The notes: generated from the letters alone by a model not told the origin. A stretch of 64,000 nt of DNA from Microplitis mediator (GCF_029852145.1 NC_079971.1:10831697-10895696), one strand, 5' to 3'; positions 35,713-48,092 are shown, counted from the first letter of the stretch. Numbers and translations are program-made.

Positions 35713-38700
35713 TGTTTTGCCCCGTAACTATTTTGTTTCGAGTGATATTGGAAAAAAATTATATATTATTTATAACTATAATAATATATAACGTATAGTG
35801 TTCATGCGCTAAGTAATTGTAGCAAGACGTTGTATTGAATGCTAAGACAAGTATTTATTTAAAGAGATGAACAAGAGACTGAAGCGTGGTTGCTTCTACA
35901 TTATTGTACTTAACACTAACTTATGAGATAGATTGCAAAAAATTACTAAGGTGGACAAACAAGCCGGGAGGAGATGGAAATTTTAGTAGTAGACTAAATT
36001 GAAGGAAATAAAGGAAAGTAATTGGAGAATAATTAGGGAAGTAGGGACTAGTGACCTCCCAAGAAGGGCAGGACTCAGTTAGACGTGACGTAGGAGTGAG
36101 ATTTTGGGACCGGGAGATAGAGGTACCTGAGAAAAGTCGCAAGGTCATAAACATGAAGGAATACAATTTTTACTGTTAAAAGATTAAAACTAGGCAAATA
36201 ATATTTAACTTAATGGACAATGGCATGTTTGACAAATATATAAAAATATTTCTATGAAAGCAATAAAGAAATGTTTGAAAATAAATTTTAGGTGTACATG
36301 GTAGCTTACTTTAAGAAGATTGGGAAAACCAAGTTATTGTTCCAGGGGTCATCTTAAAAACATTTATAAAATAAAGTATTGGGAAAACATTATAAGACTA
36401 AGAGCTTAAAATAAAATGAATAAGAAAAAATGTGCAGCTGCCAGGCTTATTTCATAAAAATATAGAATAGGCAAACAATAGAATTAAGTATTTTTAAAAG
36501 ACATGATTCATACTAAAATTACAATAATTTTTTATAGAACTATTTGATAATTTAATATTAAAAATTTTATTATTTAAATTTTGATTTAAAAAATGCAGAC
36601 AACTAAACATGCCGCCGCCCTTGAACGATCCTAGTTCAATGAGATAGGGTGGACATTTTACTCCAGAGGCAAAGGGCATAGTTTTTTAGTACAACGCTTG
36701 TACTCGCCATTCTGAGTCTTCAGAGTTACCACGCGTACGATGCCATCTTCTCCTAGATGAACAGCAGTGATTCTGCCTATGGACCAGGCCAGGGGTGGTA
36801 GGTTGTCCTCGAGGATCATCACCAACATTCCCACCTGCAGTTGAATGTTGTTTCCAGATCGGTGATGTGAACTGTTGAGGGGCAAGGTTCAAAGTGCTAG
36901 TATGTTCCAGAAGTTACCAGAATGTATTAGCTATACTAATGACCATTGCCAATCTATGTATAGTGGTTTGTTCTTACCAGTACACCATCCTAAACGGACG
37001 TGTATCTTGTATCTATATATATTGTTTTATACCTGTAATATACTTAACGTAATAACCACGAATACTAATATCTTATTTATTAATAACCTGCCCGTCCTTA
37101 TCATCATGAACTGATTACGTTGTTCAGAAACTCTTTATGACAACGTTCCCAAAAATGCTGCTTCAACTTTTGTGCTTGTTGCCAGGCAGACAGGCGATTG
37201 GATGGAGTGCTGGAGAAGTTGATCTCCGGATAGCTAGTCAATGGACCACCAGTTAGGAAGTGACCAGCGGTCAGGGGTAAAAGGTCATTGGGATCAGAGG
37301 ACATAGGTGACAAAGGACGAGAGTTTAATATCGCTTCTATTTCGATTATATATGTATCTAACTGCTCGTATGTCAATAAAGTGTATCCAACAGTTCTAAT
37401 TAAATGTCTTTTAAAGGATTTGACCGCGGCTTCCCAGAGCCCTCCAAAATGAGGAGATCTGGGAGGTATAAAATGCCAAGCAATCCCTTCAGTACCAAGA
37501 TATTGCTTAAGGAGTTTGGTGCTCAGCTGACTCGAATAATGAATGTAATTCTCGGTCAGCACCTACAAACTTTGTTGCGTTATCAGAAAAAATTTCAAAA
37601 GACTTTCCCCTTCGAGAAAACAGGCGCTTGAGGCTGGTGAGAAAGGCTTCCGTGGTAAGATCGGAAACCAGCTCCAGGTGTACAGCCTGGGTGGACATGC
37701 ATATATAGATGGCCACATAGACCTTGAGTTTGCTGCGGTTACGAAGTCGTCTTTCTTTTATATATAACGGACCGCAATAATATACTCCGGTTTTAAGGAA
37801 AGGCCGCGCAGCTATGACGCGATATTCAGGCAAGAGACCGGGATCGTGATCAGCTAAACGAGGTTTTGCACGAAAACAGGGCAAGCACTTATGAATAATT
37901 TTTCTTATAGCGTTTCGTGCGTCTAACGGCCAATAAGTTTGGCGAATTGAATATAAAGTCGCTTGGGCACCAGCGTGCATGAGGCGTGTATGCTCATCGC
38001 TTATAATGAGATGAGTTATGTGATGGTGTGCAGGTAAAAGGATGGGATGACACTGATCTAAGGGCAAAGAAGATCGCTGAAGTTGACCACCAACCCTTAA
38101 AATTCCTGTATCATCCAAGTATGGAGTTAAAGGAATTAACTTGCTGGATTCGGGCAAAGATTCATTTATTTTTAAACAATTGATTTCTCGAGAGAAGGAT
38201 GAGGATTGGGTAAGCATTATGATGAGGTTGTGGGCAGTAGAAATCTCCGAAGAACTCAAAGGGCCTGAACGGCTCAGATTTGTGTGCCTTGTGTTGAACG
38301 TGAATCGCAATAAGTAAGACACCACCCTCTGCAATTTACGAAGGGAGCTATAACGTTCCAGCAATGGGAATCCTTGTATTTTGAGACTTAAACGATTACT
38401 CAAATTGTTTAGCTCAGGTTTGAGTTCAGGTATCGTAATTTCCTGAGTGAATTTTAAATCAATCAAATATAAATTCTAAATTTTAAAGCCGATGGTTTGT
38501 TGTAATTTGCTGGGTACACCGTGTCCCTAAGCAGCCACAGACATCGCTTCGCAGATTGTCATTAATCGCGTAAATCAGGCAATTGTTGAATAAAATGTAG
38601 TGCATAGGACGACACTCAGACAGTCTTTATCCGGCAAGCGCAATGATTTCAGCACACGTCTCCGGGAAACGTATGCGGGCCTTCGGACCGTGTATGTAAC

Positions 38701-39550
38701 CTTACGACTCGTGCTAAAAACATTGATTTTGTCACATGAAGGCTACCTTAGTATCCTAACTAGACAATATACTATTTTAAAACGTTTGTCAGCTATGTCA
38801 GCAGTAACGTTACGCATTGAATATTGAGTGGGATATATGAGTACCTAATAACTGAAACCTCTGTAATCTAACGGTTCATCTAACACTTTTTGAAAAAAAT
38901 AGTGCGGAACATTGTAGTCAGCAACACTTGGTGACTGTACAATAAAATTGAAAAGCATATTAAATACATGATAATATAATTCAACGAAAAATTTTCGGCT
39001 GTATCGACAGCACGTAATAAGCATTTAACTCTCCTTACAGCGACAAAGTGCGCAGCGACTCAAATCCCTCGAATCTAGTTGCTTTGTGCTTGGTAGTCCT
39101 CCAGTTAGCGTTGTAAAGAATAATAAGTCTATAAAACTTTATTTGATGTACACACTTTAGCTGTATCGACAGTACTTGATGAGCGCTTAGTTCTATTTGC
39201 GACCAAAAAGTACACAGCAATTTGCATCCCTTGATTCTATCTACTTTTTACTTAGAAATCGTGGAACTAGCATTGTAAGGTATAATAAGTCTTTAAAACT
39301 TTATTTAATGTACACTCTTCAACTGTATCGACAGCACTAAATGAGAACTTAATCGTATTTTCGACCAACACGTAGGCAGTGAATTAAATTCCTCGATTCC
39401 AACTGTTTTCTGCTTAGTAATCGTCAAGCAAGCATTGTAAGATATAATAAATCTATAAAATTTTTTTCTTTAATTTAGACTATACAGCTGTACCTTGCAG
39501 AGAAGCTAGCATTGTACTAATTTTCTCAGATCCAAATATAGCACCAAATT
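35713..39550 (-). repeat. Right arm of the large inverted duplication
   Basis: Mirror of 24487-30680 without the MITE and with fewer satellite units. LTR type A is 35713-36609, integrase relic about 36658-38466, satellite about 39000-39480. The LTR end abuts a fragment of the type B leader at 35712. Confidence 0.85.
36658..38466 (-). pseudogene. pol: BEL/Pao integrase remnant (right arm)
   Basis: Same 5' truncation point, same GVYYCGP substitution at the catalytic aspartate, same frameshift (overlap 37507-37562) and same 232-bp insertion as the left copy, but no MITE: YYCGPLYIKERRLRNR reads through the site. Shared lesions show the two arms were copied as DNA after the element had died. Confidence 0.85.
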
Positions 39551-39639
39551 TCGAATACCGGCATTAAATTGGCACTAAATTGGCACTAAATTAATAAATA
39601 AAAATTGTGCTTTTCTGCTCACATGACCATGCTGGCTTT

Positions 39640-40145
39640 ACAGACGTTACTTCTAATGGATATTAAAAATAAAAAAATTTTTTTTTTTAAAAATGATGAG
39701 AGGATCTTGTCGGGAATTTATTCAAATTTTCAACGCTGCCCTCAACTTTACTGTGCGATCATTGGTACTTGAAACATTGATGATCATACCCAAAAAAACC
39801 ATTTTTCGTTTGAAGGCTAATATTTCAGCGACAAGTTGTCGTACGAATCTAAATAATATTCAAATAACAGCTGATTGAATTTGCTAACCGACCTATGCAT
39901 TAGTTGAGCTGAAACAATTTTTTCGCAACTCGTGGGATCTCTCAAAGAAAAGAAAAATTTAGAAAATTTTTTATTACGATATTTCTCATATTTGCGCAAC
40001 AGCCGGAACTCTTAAAAAATTTTGATAAATATACACTAAAACTAGAGATTTAAGTCTATAAAATGTCTTTTTAAAAATCTCGATACGATTATTTTTCACA
40101 AAGTTACAGCCTTCTAAAAATTACTAAAAAATTTCAAAAATATAA
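39640..40145. mobile_element. Partial copy of the large foldback MITE
   Basis: Matches part of one arm (ACTTCTAATGGAT, GTGCGATCATTGGTAC, TTTGAAGGCTAATAT) with many differences. No terminal end is present. Confidence 0.6.
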
Positions 40146-41360
40146 TAACTAATAAATAACTTATAATAACAATTATCACTTATTCTAAATAATTTGCTGG
40201 CGAGGTAGAATCTATTCTAAATCACACACACACACTCTGTCCGCAATTATAATTTTTCAATGCCAAAAGTTCTAGGTTGACTTTCCAAACCTGAATTTTA
40301 TATTAATTATTTTTATTCTAATAAATTTTATTTGGATAAAGTTTCCAGTGATGCGGTCGGTGAGACTCAGCACCAAAGTCACAATATTTAATAAGACGCT
40401 ACTAACCAAATTTCAGCACCTTCTAGAGAACGGTCTGTGGGACTCAGTATCTCTAAAAGAATACCTGCTAAACTAAATTATTACTAAATTCCAAAATTAT
40501 TAATTATTAATTACTTAACCAGTGGTCGTTTACTCGACTGAAATAATTACTTAATACGATGCTACCTAACAAAGACAAACCCAGATACTTAAACAATATG
40601 GCGACCGAATGCTCTCGAACCCACGCCGAAAAATTCACTATTTCTTTTATAATTTATATTTTTACCCTAAATAACTTAATTATCAAATATTCCCGATAAC
40701 CGAAACTTTCTAATCAAATTTATGATATACACTTTAATTTCCCTTTTTTAACAATAAAACCGGACCGTCATTTATTACCAAAATTTTCTGTTGAAACGTG
40801 GGTGACTCGCCTCCACCATTACATGTCCACTGAACGTTCTGCTGTTGTGTTTGACTCGTCGTCGTACTCCTTAGCTTGTGACGCAGATCTTGCCTTCCTG
40901 AGTATATGATATCTCAGAAACCAGGAGAATGTTAGATTTATATACGCGGTCTTTGGACTCAGCGTATTAATTATTTGGAAAACTGGCTTCCACTGCAGCC
41001 ACAGCTTCAAAGACGTTATTTTAAAGATGATTTATTCGGGGTCAAATAAAGACGCACCGAGACGACGATGTCCAATAAGTTAATATAAAATTGGGGTCTT
41101 TCGTTTCACCATAGCAGCAACGTGATGTTAAGACTCACTCTTATAAATACTTGTGTAATGTATGGCTGATCTTAAAGGTGACTGATCGCCAGCAGCACCA
41201 GGCAGTGAGTGTCGTAACTTGCGACTCTGAGTAGCTATGAAGCAGCGAAGTCCCCACTCTCGGACGATGTCACTACCGTATACTTCTTTGTAAAATTTAT
41301 TGTCAACCTTGAAACGATGTTGAGGTCCACCCCCTTTAATAGTGGGTGAATCGACCGTCC
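40146..41360. other. Unassigned DNA
   Basis: No ORF with a domain, no RNA gene. A moderately GC-richer block (41040-41340) precedes the hairpin-rich region. Confidence 0.4.
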
Positions 41361-41364
41361 GTTA

Positions 41365-42800
41365 CCTATTTCTGACTTTCGTAAGAAATAGGCCCGTGTC
41401 CCTTTTAGCCAGCGGGCTAATTATTTGGTAACTGATCCTGGTGTTACCCGGTTCGTAAGGACCAGACGACCGGTTGGCCTTGAATTTATATACGCAAAAT
41501 GCATATAAAGGATCGGGAGTCGTGGGGCATTATAAATTATATGAAAAGAAATTAGATTACAGGTATTTACGTAGCAAGCCAAAGAGTGATAAGCACGAGA
41601 GGTTGAAAAAGTTATAATAATAATAGAATTGTTATACTTACCTAAAAATAGCTGATTCAATGATGCAGGTAGAGAAAATTAGCAGGTAAATGAGACAATT
41701 GTGACCTAAGCGTCACAATTGTTGATTAAAAACCACACAAAAAAGTGGATTACGGGGTTGCCGTCTTCTATAGGAAATGCTATAGGCTATGGTGTACGAT
41801 CAAGGTCGTACGAGGCTGCGCAAGGCACACCTCTACGGGGTTGCCGTCTTCTACAGGAAAATGCTGTAGGCTAGGAAGTGTGAATAACTCACACGAGGAT
41901 ACGCCAAGGAGTACCTCTACGGGGTTGCCGTCTTCTGTAGCGAAAGAATACAGGCTAGGATGTATGAATAACTCATACGAGGATATGGATAAGTATATCC
42001 TCACGGGGTTTCCGTCTTCTGTAGCGAAAGGATACAGGCTAGGGTGTATGATAAAGTCATACGAAGATATGAAAAAGTATATCCCCACGAGGTTGTCGTC
42101 TTCTGTAGCGAAAGGATACAGGCTAGGGTGTGCAAGCAGGTTTACACGGGAATGCAGTCATTGCATTCCTACGGGGTTTCCGTCTTCTATAGGAACAAGG
42201 CTATAGGCTAGGAGGTGTGTAATCACACAGGATAGACCAAGGTATATCCTTACGGGGTTCCCGTCATCCATAGTAAAAGCTATGAGCTAAACTTATCTAA
42301 TAGCAATGCTTGGAAACTAATAGACAAGCAGGTAAAGTTTTAAAAACTAAAAAAAGGTTAAAAACGTAAACTAAGTTCATTATAAAGACATAATGAAAGG
42401 TATATGAGAAGGATTAAATATTAACTGATAATTATCGGCGCGTAGGCCTTTTTATAGATTCACGTCGGTGCTTACGCGCCGACGTGGTGCGCATCCCTTC
42501 CATTTAAAACACAAATGGAGAGGGACTATGAAATAATAATAATAATAATTAGTCAATACGCTAGCAGGTAAACCAGATAACATATGATAAATACACTCGG
42601 TAACCATCTATTATCATAGTATGATAATGAGGTATCTTAAACCTCGTTACAACCTATAACAGGCGGGACTTGGGGCCACTCATGGTACCCGTTTGTCACA
42701 CGGCCGAAAGATTTTAACCAATCAAAAACAGTCCCAGTATTAATTTATTTGACTGCGTGGGGGCAACGGTAATGCGTGGGCCGAGAGCGCAGTCAAATAA
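41365..42800 (+). other. Hairpin-dense non-coding region
   Basis: Perfect stems at 41365-41373/41384-41392 (9 bp), 41696-41705/41712-41721 (10 bp), 42376-42383/42390-42397 (8 bp), 42436-42444/42473-42481 (9 bp), 42461-42468/42479-42486 (8 bp, competing with the previous one), 42610-42617/42621-42628 (8 bp) and 42745-42757/42788-42800 (13 bp), plus the unit array at 41752-42290. Element ends are not defined. No protein family is recognised. Confidence 0.65.
41752..42290 (+). repeat. Tandem array of ~84-bp multi-hairpin units
   Basis: Units begin at 41752, 41835, 41919, 42003, 42087, 42171 and 42252 (last partial); lengths 83, 84, 84, 84, 84 and 81 bp. Each starts with ACGGGGTTGCCGTCTTC, itself a short hairpin, then three stem-loops. 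The stems vary between units with pairing kept, for example CTATAG/CTATAG, CTACAG/CTGTAG, CTGTA/TACAG and CATAG/CTATG for the first. Because units are near multiples of three, long ORFs stay open on both strands (41745-42206 plus; 41780-42088 minus); I regard these as by-products. Confidence 0.8.
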
Positions 42801-42830
42801 AAATTCAAATAAAATAATTAATTTAATTAA

Positions 42831-43739
42831 CCCTTAACGGCCACACGGGGTGATTAGTAACCCCAGACTTAAAAAAAGTGGGATTAGAGGTCTTAACCTT
42901 TCAAATAAATACAATAAACGCCATCTGCCGGTAACGGACATGTGTGAGATGTGACTTCACTACATAAAAGCCAACGAAATGCACAGTGGCGTTGTGAGCG
43001 TTCGTTTTATCGGCCTGGGGTAACTCGTTACCCCAGTGTGGCCGTAACCGCAGTTCAGTCACAATATTTATTTTATTTTTATCAACTTATTTCAGTGTCA
43101 ATCGATAAAATAAAGGTAAGTTGTTCATTTTTTGTGGACACCATTTAAATATAGTGGAAACCTAAACATGCAAACATGCAAATAACCTTCTCAATAAGAC
43201 AATTTATAAATAAATTGAGAAAAATACAGATAGCCCGAACTGGGAATCGAACCCAGACCAATTCGGTATCGCGCCGAGTGCTCTACCAGTTGAGCTATCC
43301 GGCACTATACAATATTCCATTCAATTTGATCTATAACTTATTAAGCCTGTATTTTGCCTCCATAGTAATTTTGCAAAATAACTATACTTTTTGAAGAATT
43401 GGTGGATACTGTTATTTTTTGTGGTAGTGGTATATGTTGTGCGGACAACCCTAAAGTTTTAGTCGTTAATATCGCAAAATGGCGGAGTAGTGAATTTTTT
43501 TGCAAAAAAAGCCATTTTTTCAGAATTTTGACCTATATGACCAGTTTTTAGAACGCCATCTATAAATTAACCGAGTTAAACCATTAGAAATATTGTAGAA
43601 CTCGTCAACGAACATGACCCAATTAGTTAAAAGTCTCAAAAACATTTACACATCTTGTCTGGCCGGGTTTTTCAGCGTGGGGTGATGAGTTACCCCATGT
43701 GGCCGTTATGAGACCTGAGGGAGGTGTGGCCGTTAAGGG
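42831..43739 (+). mobile_element. piggyBac-type non-autonomous element
   Basis: 909 bp with 16-bp perfect terminal inverted repeats CCCTTAACGGCCACAC / GTGTGGCCGTTAAGGG, flanked by TTAA (42827-42830 and 43740-43743), the piggyBac target. An inner sub-terminal block TGGGGTAACTCGTTACCCCA (42995-43030) and GGGGTGATGAGTTACCCC (near 43680) recur. AAATAAAGGTAAGT near 43110 looks like a 5' splice site after a leader exon. No transposase remains. The tRNA-SINE copy B sits inside. Confidence 0.9.
43141..43331 (-). mobile_element. tRNA-derived SINE, copy B, inside the piggyBac element
   Basis: The tRNA-like part is 43232-43304 on the minus strand, 73 nt, with perfect A and B boxes. It differs from copy A in the anticodon loop (CGCGATA versus CGCGTTA) and the acceptor. 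The flanking ATCAAATTGAA upstream and the downstream tail to TTTAAATGG match copy A, which defines the repeat. Confidence 0.7.
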
Positions 43740-43743
43740 TTAA

Positions 43744-44160
43744 AAAAATCCCTGTTATAGCGTAGTTCTCACCGTATAAAATCCTCCACATTAATGAAAA
43801 ATAAAACATATTAGTGAGCAGCAAAAGGAATTTTGAAAGCACAAAGATCGTTCGATCGACGTGGCTTTTTTATTGAAAGCTTACAAAACTTGAAAAAAGA
43901 AGATTCTCATGATATCATGGAGGTAGACGATGGAATTATGTATTATTATTAATTAAAAAAAAAATTAATTTATGTTAAGAGTGAAACCATTAATGCATTC
44001 AATTATGAATAGATTTTTTTATTATTTTGATGATTATTTATTCAGATACCAATGTACAATAGATAGAAAAATAAAAAGTTTTCTTTAATGCAGAAAGATT
44101 TAATTTCAGTGTGAGCTTTTTTTTTATATATTAATGCAATTATTTATTTTTCATAAATTT
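43744..44160. other. AT-rich DNA, nothing recognised
   Basis: No ORF, RNA gene or repeat is supported. Confidence 0.4.
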
Positions 44161-44162
44161 AC

Positions 44163-44572
44163 ATACACTACTCTAAAAAATTAAAAGAATAAAGTAAAAT
44201 CTCAAATTTTTTCGATATTTCTTTCAGTCTGGGGGTTTAATGCATTCTTTAAAATCGAATCATTTCATGGGCTAGATCATCTGGTTATTCAGTTTTAAAT
44301 TACTCTTATACTTCTTTCGCTCCAAGTCGATTTTTTTCAAAAATATCTCACTTTAAATGAAAAAAGATTTTTTTGTCTTAGTCAATTTATATATCGCAGC
44401 AATAAATGACAATGCAGAAAAATTAATAGTACTTTTGAAAACAAGTACAAATTTTCAAGATCTTTTTTGCTCCCTTAGTTTTTTATAATTTCGTAGTTAA
44501 AAAAATTATTGATAACTTTTTTCATCGGATTTTCTGCTCCTTAAACTTTTTTAGCACTGTACTGACGATAAT
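44163..44572. mobile_element. Short MITE related by its ends to the large foldback MITE
   Basis: Left end CACTACTCTAAAAAATTAAA. The complement of the right end starts CAGTGCTAAAAAAGTTTAAG and continues GAGCAG, similar to the terminus at 26855. TA lies on both sides. Non-coding. Confidence 0.55.
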
Positions 44573-44635
44573 AATTGACTAATTTTAATGGCGATTCTAA
44601 TGATATATAACTTGCTATGTTACGATAATTTTCAG

Positions 44636-47065
44636 ATTCTGACACACTTTCAGACACTTGCTGCACCATTGTACCAAATCAAGATCTACCGTCATCGCAA
44701 TCAACGATTAGCCAAAAGTCAGATATTCCGAATTTTGAAGCTGGACTTTTGCTGTCAGTAGAGACTCCAAAAATCAATATCATTATTCCCGAACTTATTG
44801 CTGCGTTAGATCGTGCAAATGTAAGTAGCAGAAATGCTACTAATTATTAATCTGAACTACTGTACTATTCATCGAAAGCGTATACTTTTAAGAACGGAAA
44901 TAGCTAAGAAATTGAAAAAAAATTTGAAATTAGACGATAACTACGTTGTTCATTGGGATGTTCCAAAAATAAACTCTGGAACTGGGATAAATCAAGCATC
45001 AGCAGTTTACTCGACTCTCAATGATTAGGGTGTTAGTCGTTTTGTAAAAGCAATGTGCTTTGATACTGCACCTACTAACACAGGTAAATCATTCTAAATA
45101 TCTTGCAATACCAAATTCCTTAAATATATGCTTTTACACGATTTAAATGAATGTGTATTATGAAGAAAAATTTTATAATTATTTTAATATTACAAAAGTC
45201 TCAAAAGCAAAAGCGAATCAAAATAAATTTCGAAGTATATATTCTATACATTTTTAACTTCAACTGTGAGAATTTTTTACTTTTTTTCTGCGAATTAAAC
45301 AAGAGAAATGAGTCATCGAAAATTTTCTTGAATTTGTTTTAGTTGAAATACATTTCCTTTTATTCTTTTTTTTTCTTTTTTTGGAAATTATTTCCTTTTA
45401 CTCATCTAGTCGGCTTCAAACATAGATAAGAGATTAAAATTATTTAAAAATATTAAATTAAGAAATTTTTAAATTCGAAAATTCACGATTCCTTAAACAA
45501 TTGCGTGCAAAATTATTGACTTTATTATTTCTTTCTCATTACTGCTAAATAAGGCAGTAAAACCGATGTCAGTCGATCCTACAAGAATTTCAAATGATTA
45601 AATTACCTCCTTTTGAAATAATTTTATTTAGTCTAAATAATCATTTTCCACTTTTTATTGTAGAGTCCGTAAAAATAATCAACATTATTACGAACCATCA
45701 AAACCAGTCATAATGATTAAAAAATAATACTGAAGATATTTTTGTCGTTTTTCTGAATAAGTTTAAAATTAAAAAATTTTTTTTCATGTATAATTTCATT
45801 TTTACTATTGAATTGTCTTTTGTAGGTATCCATCATGGTGCTGGTGTCGAATTAGAGAAAGCTTTAGGCCGTAAACTAATTTGGTTGCCATGTCGTCACC
45901 ATATATTTGAAATCATATTAAAAAGTGTTTTTAAAGTATATTGATCCACACAATCAGATCCAAATGTGCAATTCTTTAATCGATTTAAGGTTTCTTGGGA
46001 TACAATTAACAAACTAAACCACAAAAGTGGTACAGAAGATACTGTGGTTGCAAATATTTTGTTAGATAAAACTCATGAAATATTAGTTTTTATAGAAGAT
46101 TATATGCAGGTACGGTTGAAGTTTATTTCAATAATTGAAAAAACTCATCGAGAAGGTATAAAAATAGTTCAACTAAAATTGTAAATTAACTTAACTAAAT
46201 GCAACTTGAAATATTGCTGCATCGTCGATATTAATTTAAACCGATTAAACAAAATGATTTTTATATTTATCTGTCAGTCAATGATAAAAATGCCAGAAAA
46301 ACTTTAGATCATAAGTTCTCTTATAATTATTTATATACTTATGCCACTAACTTTGTTTAACTTCTTTCATTTATTAATTTTACTTGTAATCTTTTTGAAA
46401 ATTATCGTTATGGTTACGGTAAACAAAAATGAAGTACATGAAAAAATTTTTTCAAGGTATATTAATTAATGTTTTAGTGATTAAAAATTAAATAGCGCTC
46501 ATTAATTTTAATTTACAATTTATATGCTTAAAGTTAAAAATAAAATTTTTGTGCTTTTTTCAATGAGTTTAAATCAATTTCTGGCATAAAATTTAACTTT
46601 TTTACTTTTCTCAGAAATATCATCCAAGGAGTAACTACCGTGAATTATTGGAACTCTCATCAATTTCTTTAGGAGCTACCCCAAAAAAAAAAGTTGTCTT
46701 TTAAACGCCCAGCAGCTATGAGTCATGCTCGTTGGATGGCAAATGCAATTTAATGTCTGAAAATATTTATTTTTAGAGAAGAATTCAAACTGAGTAGTCG
46801 TGAACTAAATAGTCGTCGAGCGGTATGCTTATTCATTATTGTAAATTATTTTAAAGCATGGTTTACTTCACCTTTCGCTATCCTGGTTTCATATTATGAT
46901 CTAGCTTTTTTGCAAAACTTAATACGATACGAAGCTATTAATTCAATAGTATCAAAAGCTACCGCAGAAAAAATGAAGAATCGCCTGTGGTACTTAACCG
47001 ATAAGTTGGCTGCTATTTCTTTATTTGACAGTGAGGTAAAAGTCGAAGTAAAAAAAAGGCCATTC
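44636..47065 (+). pseudogene. Spliced pseudogene of a transposon-type protein
   Basis: Exon-like blocks: 44636-44820 (ends at GTAAGT), about 44868-45083 (ends GTAAAT; contains EIAKKLKKN, NYVVHWD, GTGINQASAVYSTLND then a stop), 45826-46109 (after TTTTGTAG; KALGRKLIWLPCRHHIFEI, then a stop), 46615-47065 (after TTTTCTCAG; NYRELLELSSISLGATPKKK, AMSHARWMANAI, KAWFTSP, RLWYLTDKLAA). At least three stops and one frameshift. I recall similar proteins as multi-copy families in arthropod genomes with DDE-like HWD and FD motifs, but I cannot name the superfamily safely. A segment between HWD and PKINSGTG seems deleted. Confidence 0.6.
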
Positions 47066-47069
47066 GGCA

Positions 47070-47647
47070 GCCGAAATGGAAGGTAGATTTTCCAATTAAT
47101 CTATATAAAAAGTTTCATACATACTTATCTTGTGATACATGTTAGTGTATAGTCATGATATGAAATTAGGCTCGTTTTCTACGAGTGAGGGTAAAAAAAG
47201 ATAATGACTATTTTCAATAGAGAACTTCAGATAGTTGATTTGACAAAACATTATATAGGTAATGTACCAAACTAACCTTCACGTAAACAAAGTATAGAAA
47301 ATTTAATTAGTATGAGATCATAATTGTAATTGCTTTTACGGTGGCAAGATCAGATATAATTATAGAACTGCAGGTACTGTTGAAACACCATAAAAAATAA
47401 AAGAAATACTTTTAAAATATAAAATAGCTGTGAAATTTACAGGTTATTTTGTTCACACCCGAGAAAAAATTTTTATATATAATCATATAAAATTATATAT
47501 AATTATATATAACTCGATTATATATAATTCTAGATAATTATATATGATTACATATAATTCTATATAATTATATATAATTCTATATGCTCATATATGATTC
47601 TATATGATCATATTTGGCCATTTTATATATATATATATATATATAAT
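47070..47647. repeat. Degenerate DNA and ATATAATTATAT simple sequence
   Basis: 47475-47640 is an array of TATATAATTATAT-type words. A shorter inverted piece follows the foldback at 57200-57260. No gene. Confidence 0.5.
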
Positions 47648-48092
47648 TATTAGGGTGCTCCGTTTGAAACGAACGTTTTTTTTTCACTCCCCATCAAAAA
47701 TCTTGTTCTATGTGTTAAAATAAAAATTTAGACCAAATTTGAGCTCTTAATATTAATATTAACCATTGGAACAACGTCGTAGATGTTTTTCCATGCTAAA
47801 AGCACGTAAATTTAGTTTTTTTCCTTTTCAATGAATAAAACTCAGCCCTACATTTATGTATCGTGTCAGCCCAAAGTTTTTCTTAAAGAGAATTGTATGC
47901 TCTTCAAAAAAGCCAGTATCTGCTTAGCTCTGAGTTCAACTCTAGCTCTCCTGTGAGTCATTAATGTCAAATTTTGTATCAAGTTGGTGGTTTTTTGCTG
48001 TTAACTCATGAACGGTCGAGTTTGGAGAAAAAAAGTACATGATCTTTTTTGGAGGAAATTTAGTTTTCTATAAAAAAGGTTTAATGACTTAT

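Noticed and set aside
41745..42206. 153-codon ORF with 28-residue repeats over the hairpin array
   Set aside because: Unit length near 84 bp keeps frames open on both strands. The substitutions keep base pairing, and no domain or codon signal supports a protein.
41752..42290. CRISPR-like array
   Set aside because: Eukaryotic repeat context, no short constant repeat with unrelated spacers, and the variable parts are self-complementary stems.
42536..42550. (AAT)n as a LINE tail
   Set aside because: No LINE coding or 3' UTR sequence next to it.
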